From Paenibacillus timonensis (GTDB taxonomy: Bacteria; Bacillota; Bacilli; Paenibacillales; Paenibacillaceae), in NCBI RefSeq assembly GCF_009725205.1, contig NZ_WNZY01000019.1, positions 1 through 64,000 of the forward strand: a DNA stretch of 64,000 bases, in the 5' to 3' direction. Made by a program: the position numbers and the translations under genes. A model generated the notes under the pieces. It made no database searches, was not told the DNA's origin, and saw nothing but the letters and a program-made list of their open reading frames with translations. This document shows, piece after piece, positions 56,667-64,000 of the stretch. Within the stretch, counting starts at the first letter, position 1. Every line of letters starts with the position of its first letter.

Positions 56667-57548
56667 ATGAAGACGGAAAGCAGTTGGTTGGATCGGTTAT
56701 TTAATCTCGTGAATTATACGCTGTTACTGTTACTCGTCATAGCTACCTTATATCCGCTGTTGTATGTCTTGTTTGCCTCCTTCAGTGATCCGGCGCGTCT
56801 ATTGGCCTACAAAGGGCTGTTATGGAGGCCGGTTGGCTTCAGTCTGGAAGCTTATCGGAGCGTGCTGGCTAACCCGGGGATCGGGGTCGGGTTTCGCAAT
56901 ACGTTGTTTATCGTCGTGTTTGGGGTGACCGTCAACATTTTTATGACCGCTTTAGGGGCTTATGTGTTATCCCGCAAAAACGTGATGTGGAACAAGGTCT
57001 TTATGTTCCTCATCGTGTTCACAATGTTCTTCGGCGGCGGTCTGATCCCCATGTACTTGGTCGTCAAGGGCGTTGGCCTCCTGGACTCGCTATGGTCGAC
57101 GATTATCCCGTTTGCGATTGGCACTTTTAATTTAATCATCATGCGAACCTCGTTTATGGGAATTCCGGACAGTTTGGAGGAATCGGCGAAGATCGATGGG
57201 GCGAATCATTTTACGATTCTGTTTCGGATCATTTTGCCGCTCTCGATGCCCGTGATCGCCGTGATGATTTTGTATTATGCGGTGGATAAATGGAATGGTT
57301 GGTTTTATGCCTCGGTGTTCATCAAAAGTCGGGAGCTGTTCCCGCTGCAGCTCGTGCTTCGCGAGATCCTGATCTCCAACTCGACGGATAGCATGTCCAT
57401 CGGCGCCTCGGCCGGCGATCGGTTCCAGATCGGGGAGACGATCAAGTACGCGACGATTATTGTGGCTACCTTCCCGATCATGTGCGTGTATCCCTTTTTA
57501 CAGCGTTATTTTGTGAAAGGCGTTATGGTGGGATCGTTGAAGGGGTAA
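56667..57548 (+). CDS. Sugar ABC transporter permease (YtcP/LplC-like)
   Basis: The 293-residue protein has six membrane segments, with LLLLLVIATLYPLLYVLFASFSDP at the start and the EAA loop PDSLEESAKIDGANHFTILFRIILPLSMPVIAV. It pairs with the preceding LplB-like permease. It ends in the usual QRYFVKGVMVGSLKG. The start at 56667 follows GAGGTGAAAG, ten bases after the previous stop. The frame opens earlier at 56637, within the upstream gene. Confidence 0.93.
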   Translation: MKTESSWLDRLFNLVNYTLLLLLVIATLYPLLYVLFASFSDPARLLAYKGLLWRPVGFSLEAYRSVLANPGIGVGFRNTLFIVVFGVTVNIFMTALGAYVLSRKNVMWNKVFMFLIVFTMFFGGGLIPMYLVVKGVGLLDSLWSTIIPFAIGTFNLIIMRTSFMGIPDSLEESAKIDGANHFTILFRIILPLSMPVIAVMILYYAVDKWNGWFYASVFIKSRELFPLQLVLREILISNSTDSMSIGASAGDRFQIGETIKYATIIVATFPIMCVYPFLQRYFVKGVMVGSLKG

Positions 57549-57600
57549 GGTTAAATGGATGGGAAGACAAATCGACTAGAAATCGTGTAGGAGGAGAAGC

Positions 57601-58731
57601 ATGACAACGACCATGGAAACGATCAGTGAAGAGGTTTGGTCGCGGCTGGAAGCGAAGGTACCCCGCATGCTGGCATCTCTGGGGAATAAGTGCCCCCATG
57701 TTGCGGGATCGGACGGAATCTATGACGATACAAGGCTGGATTGGTGGACCTCGGGGTTCTGGCCGGGCATCCTGTGGCTGATGCATGACATGACGGGGGA
57801 ACAATCCCTAAAGGACGCCGCCTGGTCTTGGGATGAACGCTTGTTTAAGTTGTTCCAGGAGGAGAACGCTTTTGATCATGACGTAGGTTTCCACTACTTG
57901 CCAACGGCGGTCTTCAAATATAAGCTGACAGGCGACAAAGAAGCTCTTCGCCGGGGGTTATTTGCGGCGAATTACCTGGCCGGGCGCTTCAACCCGCGGG
58001 GCGGTTATATTCGGGCATGGAACGGCGGCGATAAGGCCGGCTGGTCCATTATCGATACGATGATGAACGTATCGCTGTTATTCTGGGCTTCCGAGGAAAG
58101 CGGGGATCCGCGGTTTGCCCATATCGCCAGAGCTCATGCGGATAGGGTCATGATAGAGTTCGTGCGAGCGGACGGTTCTACCCATCATATCGTTGCTTTC
58201 GATCCGGAAACGGGTGAACGCATAGAGGGGCTTGGCGGGCAAGGTGCGGGTCCCGACTCCGCCTGGAGCCGGGGAAACGCTTGGGCGCTTTACGGACTGG
58301 CGAATACGTACCGCTACACCGGCGACTCTGCGTACTTAAGCGCGGCCCAGCGCGTGGCGAACTTCTTTATCGCCGGATTGCCGGAGGACGGTGTTCCGCC
58401 GTGGGATTTCCGGGCATCGCAAGTAGAGGAGGGAGAAGAAGTCCCTCGCGACACCTCGGCTGGAGCGATCGCCGCATCCGGCTTGCTGGAGCTGGCGGGC
58501 TTGCTGGATGAGCCGATTGGCCGACCTTACCGGGCAGCGGCCGAGCGCATCCTCGGCTCGCTGGCAGCAAAGTACGCCACCTGGGATGATCCGCAGCATG
58601 AGGCGATCCTGCTGCAGGGAACCGGCCACAAGCCGGCCAATCAGAACGTGAACGTTTCGTTGATCTACGGCGATTATTTCTTTGTCGAGGCATTCGCCAA
58701 GCTTAGAGGCTGGAGCCGGCGTATTTTCTAA
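57601..58731 (+). CDS. GH88 unsaturated glucuronyl/galacturonyl hydrolase
   Basis: The 376-residue enzyme has the (alpha/alpha)6 pattern of GH88: LDWWTSGFWPGILWLMHD, the two candidate catalytic Asp segments AFDHDVGFHYL and SIIDTMMNVSLLFWA, and WSRGNAWALYGLANTYRYTG. GH88 enzymes remove the unsaturated uronic acid left by polysaccharide lyases, by a hydration mechanism. With no signal peptide it acts in the cytosol on oligosaccharides brought in by the upstream importer. GGAGGAG precedes the ATG. No lyase gene is in the window. Confidence 0.93.
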   Translation: MTTTMETISEEVWSRLEAKVPRMLASLGNKCPHVAGSDGIYDDTRLDWWTSGFWPGILWLMHDMTGEQSLKDAAWSWDERLFKLFQEENAFDHDVGFHYLPTAVFKYKLTGDKEALRRGLFAANYLAGRFNPRGGYIRAWNGGDKAGWSIIDTMMNVSLLFWASEESGDPRFAHIARAHADRVMIEFVRADGSTHHIVAFDPETGERIEGLGGQGAGPDSAWSRGNAWALYGLANTYRYTGDSAYLSAAQRVANFFIAGLPEDGVPPWDFRASQVEEGEEVPRDTSAGAIAASGLLELAGLLDEPIGRPYRAAAERILGSLAAKYATWDDPQHEAILLQGTGHKPANQNVNVSLIYGDYFFVEAFAKLRGWSRRIF

Positions 58732-58751
58732 AGTTCAGCCCAATAGAATCA

Positions 58752-58784
58752 GCCCGAAGAACCGCAAGGATTCTTCGGGTTATT
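58752..58784 (+). terminator. Terminator hairpin after GH88
   Basis: A nine-base stem CCCGAAGAA/TTCTTCGGG is followed by TTATT, a weak T-run. Confidence 0.6.
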
Positions 58785-58932
58785 GGCGTTGGTAAGGGTG
58801 AAGTCCCACTTGCGTGCCGTAATTGTCAATCGAATTGAACTTTTTATCTATAGGCTTTTGCCTAGGGACCACGTTATAATTAGGACTTGATCCGATGCAC
58901 CGACAAACCGGAAAGATACGGGGGAGAAACGG

Positions 58933-61305
58933 ATGCTGAACATTCAATCCTTGTGGCGGAAGCGGGAAAGCGTGATTGTGACCTGGCTCGTTTCGTATAG
59001 TGCAGTGTTGTTCGTGCCGATTCTGATCAGCCTCGTCATTTATGCTCAAGCCAATGCGGCTCTCAAGAGCGAAATTCACCGGGCGAACGATTCACTGCTG
59101 AAGCAAATGCGCTATACGATCGATACGCAGATCGATCTAATGAAGCGGCTGAATATGGAGATGACCTGGAGTCCGAACCTGCAGACGCTCATGTACTCGA
59201 CCCAGTCCGAGGCTGAAGCTCCTTATACCGCTTATCAGTTGGTCAAAGAATTTCGCTTGTTCAAGACGTCGTATGCAACGATTGATGAATTTTACGTGGT
59301 TTGGAAGAAGGGCGATGCGATCCTCCGGGCGGGCAATATCCGGGATTTGCCAACCGCTTTTCATACGATCCACCAGACGGGTGCGATGAGTATGGAGGCC
59401 TGGGAACGCCTCGTTTTGGAAGCGGATACAAACCGATTTGTGGTGCTTCCTCATCTGAATGCAGGGCCGGCGGAATCCTCCATCGCTTATGTTACGCAGT
59501 TGCCGCCGAATCTGAATGGTCAAGAGACGGGGGCCGTCGTGGTCATGACGGATACAAGCCGGTTCCAGCAAGCGATCGAGGGGATCTCGGGCTTCAGTGA
59601 GGGTCTGCTGCTGATTCTAAATCAGAATAACGAAGTCTTGATGACGAATCGAAATAATGCCGATGTACTGCTCCCGTTTATGGACGGGAACCGCGTCAGG
59701 CTGGATCAAGCACAAACAGGCGAATCCGAATTGTTCTACATGGATTCCGCGATATCAGATCTTAAATATGCCTTGATTATCCCAAGCGGATTGTATTGGG
59801 AAAAGGCCGTCAACGTCCGTAACTTCACGTATGTCAGTATCCTGGTTAGCTTGGTTGGCGCCGGCGTGCTGACGTGGTTCTTCATGCGGCGCAACTACTC
59901 GCCGATTCAACAGCTGGTGGAATCGCTGACGGATAAGACTACACAAACCTTACCGGGGGAGACCAACGAATTGCGCTTCATCCAGAACATGATCCTGCGT
60001 ACGCGGACGGAGAAGAACGAGATTGCGCAGCAGCTCCAGAAGCATCAGCAGGTGTTACGGTCCAACCTGATTTACCGGCTGCTCAAAGGTAAAACCGATC
60101 CCCTGGTTCCTTATGAAGAGTCGTTTCGTTCGTTTCAGATGTCGCTGCATTCCCTGGATTTTGCTGTCATCTTGTTTGTCATCGAAAATGAGGATCATCT
60201 CTACGACAAGCTGCCGGGCGTGGGCCTGAACGAACGGAGCAAGCTGATTCAGCTTATCATCTCCAACGTAGTGGAGGAGCTGGTCGAAAGTCGCGGGCAC
60301 GCCGGATACGTCGCGGAGGCGGATGAGATGATGGTATGCCTGGTGAATCTGCGGACGGATTCCTCCCTTTGGAGTCAGGAACTGAGCGAGATCGCGGTGG
60401 ACGCGCAGCGGTTCTTGGAACGGTATGACATGGAGTTGACCATCTCGATCAGCGGACGTCATTCATCCTGGATCGGCATTCACGAAGCGTATCAAGAAGC
60501 GGTGGACGCGATGGAGTACAAGATGGTTTTGGGCAAGAAAGGCATCATCGCTTACGGGGATATCCGTCAGGAGTCAGTGGTAGGTCCATACGGGTACGAT
60601 TATCCGCTGCAAGCCGAGCAGCAGCTCATCAACTTGATGAAGGCCGGCGATGCCGAGCAGGCCGGCAGTTATATGAATGAGATTATGAAGCGGAATTTGG
60701 AACAGCCGGTGATGTCGCTCAACGTTGCGAAATGCCTCATGTTCAATCTGGTGAGCACCATGATCAAGGTCATTCATGAAATAGGCGGCCACGATGACGA
60801 TGAGAGGCTGGCCGGCTATCCGCTCTGGATCGACGATGTTCTGGCCTGCGATACCGTTCAGGAAATGCAAAGCGCATTACATGGCTTGTTGGAAGAGGTT
60901 TGTACGTTTGCCGCTGCGAAACGCGTAAGTCATCTCTCGAGGGAGCGAGAGGATTCGCTTCGCAGCCTGTCGGAGCAAGTGACTGCTTATATAGCGGCTC
61001 GTTACAGCGACGTGAATTTGAATGTAAATGCGATCGGTGACCATTTTGGCATGAAGGGCAGTTATCTGTCCAAGCTTTACAAGAATCAGACCGGTGAAGG
61101 GTTGCTGGACAGCATCCATCGAAGCCGAATCGAGAAGGCGAAGGAGCTGATGCGGTTCCAAACCGATTCGATCAGCGAGCTCTCCAAGATCGTGGGGTAT
61201 AACGATGCGGCCACATTTATTCGGGTGTTCAAAAAATATGAAGGGATCACGCCTGGCAGATATAAAGAGATCAGCGGAATGAACGGGAAGGAGGCTACGG
61301 GATGA
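58933..61305 (+). CDS. Membrane-anchored AraC family sensor-regulator
   Basis: The 790-residue protein has a membrane segment at about residues 18-38 (TWLVSYSAVLFVPILISLVIYAQ), a large extracellular sensing region, a second segment at about 297-318 (FTYVSILVSLVGAGVLTWFFM), a long cytoplasmic linker and a C-terminal AraC domain at about 690-785 (VNAIGDHFGMKGSYLSKLYKNQTGEGLLDSI; ISELSKIVGYNDAATFIRVFKKYEGITPGRY). Such one-component regulators are common in Paenibacillaceae beside LplA/B/C importers and answer extracellular oligosaccharides. GGGGGAG precedes the ATG. Its stop overlaps the next ATG by four bases (ATGA), which couples it to the second binding-protein gene. Confidence 0.92.
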   Translation: MLNIQSLWRKRESVIVTWLVSYSAVLFVPILISLVIYAQANAALKSEIHRANDSLLKQMRYTIDTQIDLMKRLNMEMTWSPNLQTLMYSTQSEAEAPYTAYQLVKEFRLFKTSYATIDEFYVVWKKGDAILRAGNIRDLPTAFHTIHQTGAMSMEAWERLVLEADTNRFVVLPHLNAGPAESSIAYVTQLPPNLNGQETGAVVVMTDTSRFQQAIEGISGFSEGLLLILNQNNEVLMTNRNNADVLLPFMDGNRVRLDQAQTGESELFYMDSAISDLKYALIIPSGLYWEKAVNVRNFTYVSILVSLVGAGVLTWFFMRRNYSPIQQLVESLTDKTTQTLPGETNELRFIQNMILRTRTEKNEIAQQLQKHQQVLRSNLIYRLLKGKTDPLVPYEESFRSFQMSLHSLDFAVILFVIENEDHLYDKLPGVGLNERSKLIQLIISNVVEELVESRGHAGYVAEADEMMVCLVNLRTDSSLWSQELSEIAVDAQRFLERYDMELTISISGRHSSWIGIHEAYQEAVDAMEYKMVLGKKGIIAYGDIRQESVVGPYGYDYPLQAEQQLINLMKAGDAEQAGSYMNEIMKRNLEQPVMSLNVAKCLMFNLVSTMIKVIHEIGGHDDDERLAGYPLWIDDVLACDTVQEMQSALHGLLEEVCTFAAAKRVSHLSREREDSLRSLSEQVTAYIAARYSDVNLNVNAIGDHFGMKGSYLSKLYKNQTGEGLLDSIHRSRIEKAKELMRFQTDSISELSKIVGYNDAATFIRVFKKYEGITPGRYKEISGMNGKEATG

Positions 61306-62981
61306 ATCGAACGGGTAAGCGGAAGGGGCGGCTTCCGATGATAGACCGGGGATGGGCAGTGACGCTGATGCTGGCGCTGCTGGTCGTTTTGCTGGGAGCA
61401 TGCGATCCTTCTGAAGGGTTACCTCGCGTGAACTCGGCGGCCTCCGCGGGAAAGTCGCAGATGTTGGGGTCAGGTGAGGACAATGCCCTCGATACACCGC
61501 TTACGTTAACTTACTGGGCAGAACTGAACGGAAATGCGGCCAGCATTAAATCCAACTTCAATGAGGTCCCCTTCTTCCAGGAATGGCAGCGGAGAACCGG
61601 GGTCGATTTGAATTTCATCCAGCCCCCCGCCAATCAAGGGAAGGAGGCGCTTAGCGTTCTGTTGGCTTCCGGCGAGCTGCCGGATTTAATCGAATATGAA
61701 TGGATCCATTATCCGGGTGGTCCTGAGAAAGCGATCAACGATGGATATATCCTGAGACTAAATGAGATCATTGATCAATACGCTCCTCATCTGAAAGAGT
61801 ACCTCAGCAAGCATCCCGACATCGATCTGCAGGTTCGCACGGCCAACGGGAGTTATTACGCTTTCCCCTTCATTCAGGGCGACAAGCGACTCCGCACGTA
61901 CCAAGGGCCTATCATTCGCAAGGATTGGCTTGATGAACTTGGGCTCGAGGTGCCGGAGACGATCGCAGAATGGCATGATGTGCTAATAGCATTCAAGGAA
62001 CACAAGGGGGCTAAAGCGCCGCTGACGTTTCTTGGCGTACCGAATCCGCTGTTCGGCATAGAAGGTGGCGGATTCGTTGGCGCTTTTGGAATCAAGAAAG
62101 ACTTCTATCAGGAGCAGGGAAAGGTGAAGTTCGGCGCGATCGAACCGGAGTATAAAGCGTTTCTTGCCTTGTTCCGCGACTGGTTCAAGGAAGGGCTGAT
62201 CGATCCCAATCTTGCGGCCGTGGATTCGGAAACCCAGGACACCAGCATGATTCTTGGACGCAGCGGCGCAAGCATTTGGAATGCCGGGGCGGGGATCGGG
62301 ACCTGGCTACCACTAATGCAGGCGAAGGACCCCTCCGTGGAACTGGCGCCGGCACCATATCCAGTGTTGAACAAAGGCGATCGTCCGAAATTCGGCCAGT
62401 TCGCCCCAGCCGTTGGCGCCAGCGGCGGCGTTGCGATCTCGACAAGCAATCCGCATGTGGAGGAAGCGGCCCGAATGCTGGATTACGGGTATAGCCCGGA
62501 AGGTCATTTGTTGTTCAACTTCGGGATGGAAGGAGTCAGCTACGAAATGAAGGACGGGGATCCCACCTATACGGACCTCATCTTGAAAAATCCGAACCAA
62601 TGGGCTCCGTCGCAAGCCCTGGCGATGTACACCCGAGCCAGCTATTTCGGTCCGTTTGTGCAGGATGTGCGTTATATGGAACAGTATTACACGCTGCGGG
62701 AACAGCAAGAGGCAACCCGGCTCTGGTCCGATACGGATGCCGCGCTCCACACTTTGCCATCCCTGCCTAAAACCGAGGAGGAGAGCACGGAATTCTCCAT
62801 GATTATGCAAGACGTCAACCGGATCGTGGATGAGATGTCGCTTAAAATCATCTACGGAATCGAACCGCTCGATGCGTTTGAAGGCTATGTGGAGCAAATT
62901 CATACCATGGGGATTGACCGTGCGCTCCAAATCCAGCAGCGGTCCTTGGACCGGTTCAATCAAGGGCTGTCGGCTAAGTGA
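61302..62981 (+). CDS. Second extracellular solute-binding lipoprotein, paralogue of the first
   Basis: The 559-residue protein has a lipoprotein signal with a long basic start and LLGAC (Cys about residue 34). Its body parallels the protein at 54020 segment by segment: LTYWAELNGN, EALSVLLASGELPDLIEY, PGGPEKAINDGYILRLNEIIDQYAPHLK, PIIRKDWLDELGLEVPETIAEW. It is translationally coupled to the membrane AraC regulator (ATGA overlap). No second permease pair follows in the window. It may deliver a related sugar to the same permeases or serve as a co-sensor for the regulator. Confidence 0.92.
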   Translation: MNRTGKRKGRLPMIDRGWAVTLMLALLVVLLGACDPSEGLPRVNSAASAGKSQMLGSGEDNALDTPLTLTYWAELNGNAASIKSNFNEVPFFQEWQRRTGVDLNFIQPPANQGKEALSVLLASGELPDLIEYEWIHYPGGPEKAINDGYILRLNEIIDQYAPHLKEYLSKHPDIDLQVRTANGSYYAFPFIQGDKRLRTYQGPIIRKDWLDELGLEVPETIAEWHDVLIAFKEHKGAKAPLTFLGVPNPLFGIEGGGFVGAFGIKKDFYQEQGKVKFGAIEPEYKAFLALFRDWFKEGLIDPNLAAVDSETQDTSMILGRSGASIWNAGAGIGTWLPLMQAKDPSVELAPAPYPVLNKGDRPKFGQFAPAVGASGGVAISTSNPHVEEAARMLDYGYSPEGHLLFNFGMEGVSYEMKDGDPTYTDLILKNPNQWAPSQALAMYTRASYFGPFVQDVRYMEQYYTLREQQEATRLWSDTDAALHTLPSLPKTEEESTEFSMIMQDVNRIVDEMSLKIIYGIEPLDAFEGYVEQIHTMGIDRALQIQQRSLDRFNQGLSAK

Positions 62982-63025
62982 ATGGCAGAATAGCCCAATA
63001 ATCAGGCCCCGACGCCCTGCACTTT

Positions 63026-63042
63026 GGGTCAAATTGATCATT
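63026..63042 (-). promoter_or_regulatory. Shared motif upstream of the last gene
   Basis: On the minus strand this reads AATGATCAATTTGACCC, nearly identical to 53893-53909. It lies about 120 bases before the secreted-protein gene. Confidence 0.35.
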
Positions 63043-63162
63043 CGTTGACCATCCTTTTTGTGTTAATCTCATTCTGAATCGAATAACCCTGTGATAGGGG
63101 AAGTGAACCCCTTATCCAGAGCGAGGAGAAATACGAGAAGGATTGGAGCGTAGAGAAACGAG

Positions 63163-64000
63163 ATGAACCGAGTGAAGAATAAGGCGATACTTCTGTTATT
63201 GGCGATTTGTTTGACTTTAGCATGCGGAGTTACCTCTCCAGTCCAAGCGAAGGAGCCGCAAACCAAGGCGATTTGGGCGTGGGATTTTTATGAAGCCGCT
63301 TCGAACTCGAACAAAATCACGGCGTTATTGAAGTTTTTGAAAGAACAGGACATCAACCTGTTGTTTATCGGAACGAGCAAGACTTTACCAGATCAACCCG
63401 CTACTTACGAAGAGTTGATCCTTAGAGCACATGAGGAGGGGATTCGTGTCTTTGCGCTGGTTGGAAGAGCGGAATGGGCCTTGGAGGGCCGCCATCGCGA
63501 GGCGTTAGCCGAACTGCAACAGGTGCTTTCGTTTAATGGATCTCACCCGGCCAGTGTCTTTGACGGGATTCAATATGATATCGAACCGCACACTTTAGCG
63601 GAATACAAAACCAAGCGGGGTTCCGTCAATTATCAGTACATCCAAGTATTGAAGAAAATCGCTGGAGAAATCAAAGCAAGCGGCGACTCACTAGAGTTCA
63701 ACGCGGCGATTCCCTGTTGGTATGCCTCGGGGGAGAATCCCGTGATGGTCGATACGGGTGGACAACGGAAGCCCTTAAGTTACTTTGTATTGGATATTGT
63801 GGATACCGCATCCCTGATGGCGTATCGTGACACGGCCGAACGGCAAATTCGTGCGTCTCTGGTGGAAGCGAATTACGCAGCCAAACTGGGCAAAAAGGTG
63901 TACATTGGCGCAGAGACCAGTGCGCCGAATGGTTCTAAGATTCCAAACGAAATCACGTACTACAACAAAGGTTCGGTCTACTTGGACAAACAGATTAAGG
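63163..64000 (+). CDS. Secreted or lipid-anchored TIM-barrel-like protein, partial (runs off the window)
   Basis: Starting at ATG 63163 the frame stays open for 279 codons to the window end. It begins MNRVKNKAILLLLAICLTLACG with a signal peptide (lipobox-like LTLAC or an ordinary cleavage near VQAKEP). The body has TKAIWAWDFYEAASNS, INLLFIGTSK, GIRVFALVGRAEWAL, FDGIQYDIEPH and ASLMAYRDTAERQI, a strand-helix alternation with acidic residues at strand ends that resembles TIM-barrel glycoside hydrolases. No family is named with confidence. Its place after the GH88/importer locus suggests a role on extracellular polysaccharide. The upstream ribosome binding site is weak. Confidence 0.7.
   Translation, partial: MNRVKNKAILLLLAICLTLACGVTSPVQAKEPQTKAIWAWDFYEAASNSNKITALLKFLKEQDINLLFIGTSKTLPDQPATYEELILRAHEEGIRVFALVGRAEWALEGRHREALAELQQVLSFNGSHPASVFDGIQYDIEPHTLAEYKTKRGSVNYQYIQVLKKIAGEIKASGDSLEFNAAIPCWYASGENPVMVDTGGQRKPLSYFVLDIVDTASLMAYRDTAERQIRASLVEANYAAKLGKKVYIGAETSAPNGSKIPNEITYYNKGSVYLDKQIK

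Noticed and set aside
1-64000. CRISPR arrays, tRNA or rRNA genes, prophage or IS elements
   Set aside because: I saw no regularly spaced direct repeats, no tRNA-like cloverleaf or rRNA sequence, and no transposase, integrase or phage structural reading frame.

Overview
The window reads as a chromosomal segment of a Paenibacillus-like member of the Bacillota. This is inferred from strong AGGAGG-type ribosome binding sites, frequent TTG starts, a T-box leader, many AraC, TetR and MarR regulators, LplA/LplB/YtcP-type sugar importers with a membrane-anchored AraC regulator, and a very large secreted glucanase with discoidin domains. I see no rRNA or tRNA gene, CRISPR array, transposase, integrase or phage structural gene.

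Layout. Positions 1-13,300 hold single-gene housekeeping and stress functions: a PhnB-like VOC protein, an AlkD-like repair protein, an MFS carrier, a zinc-dependent phospholipase C-like protein, an LysE exporter with its Lrp regulator, a YbaK deacylase, an HD hydrolase, a quinone oxidoreductase beside a LysR remnant, a serine hydrolase, a YnfA membrane protein, thioredoxin, and a TetR regulator with a DrrAB-type drug exporter. Positions 13,674-18,647 encode one 1657-residue secreted GH81 beta-1,3-glucanase with six discoidin domains. Positions 18,800-27,130 carry a TetR/SDR pair, a lipoprotein with a structured leader, two AraC regulators, an MFS carrier, a cysteine hydrolase and a TIM-barrel glycosidase. 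Positions 27,160-32,105 hold a T-box leader that reads best as lysine-specific before an archaeal-type asd gene, then GNAT, YbjQ, FAD oxidase and SstT genes.

Positions 32,123-35,660 carry a ketopantoate reductase/TetR divergent pair, a 2H-phosphoesterase-like protein and a Phd-Uma2 fusion whose promoter has three TTAGCTAA palindromes. Positions 35,850-39,610 form a visibly AT-rich island: an XRE/DUF6809-like divergent pair, then single genes for RES, HEPN-like and FRG proteins. The RES, HEPN and FRG genes are each followed by a related imperfect palindrome or its left half. These spacers share a GATAAC...GTTAT frame and a hairpin with compensatory base changes, and they resemble integron attC sites in plan but not in box sequence. 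No integrase is present. This is the most unusual part of the window.

Positions 39,660-46,980 return to the host style: a sugar-phosphate isomerase, VOC and GyrI-like proteins, and an AraC-preceded four-gene operon (Gfo/Idh, ThuA, isomerase, Gfo/Idh) with a cre-like site, suited to catabolism of an oxidised sugar or cyclitol. Positions 47,000-53,810 hold hydrolase and regulator pairs, including a MarR/hydrolase operon with two operators and an HxlR-WYL-DinB-YdeI cluster. From 53,900 to the end is a polysaccharide-use locus: solute-binding lipoprotein, two permeases, GH88 unsaturated uronyl hydrolase, membrane AraC sensor-regulator, a second paralogous binding protein, and a secreted protein cut by the window edge. 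No ATPase gene lies with this importer, so a shared MsmX-like ATPase is inferred.
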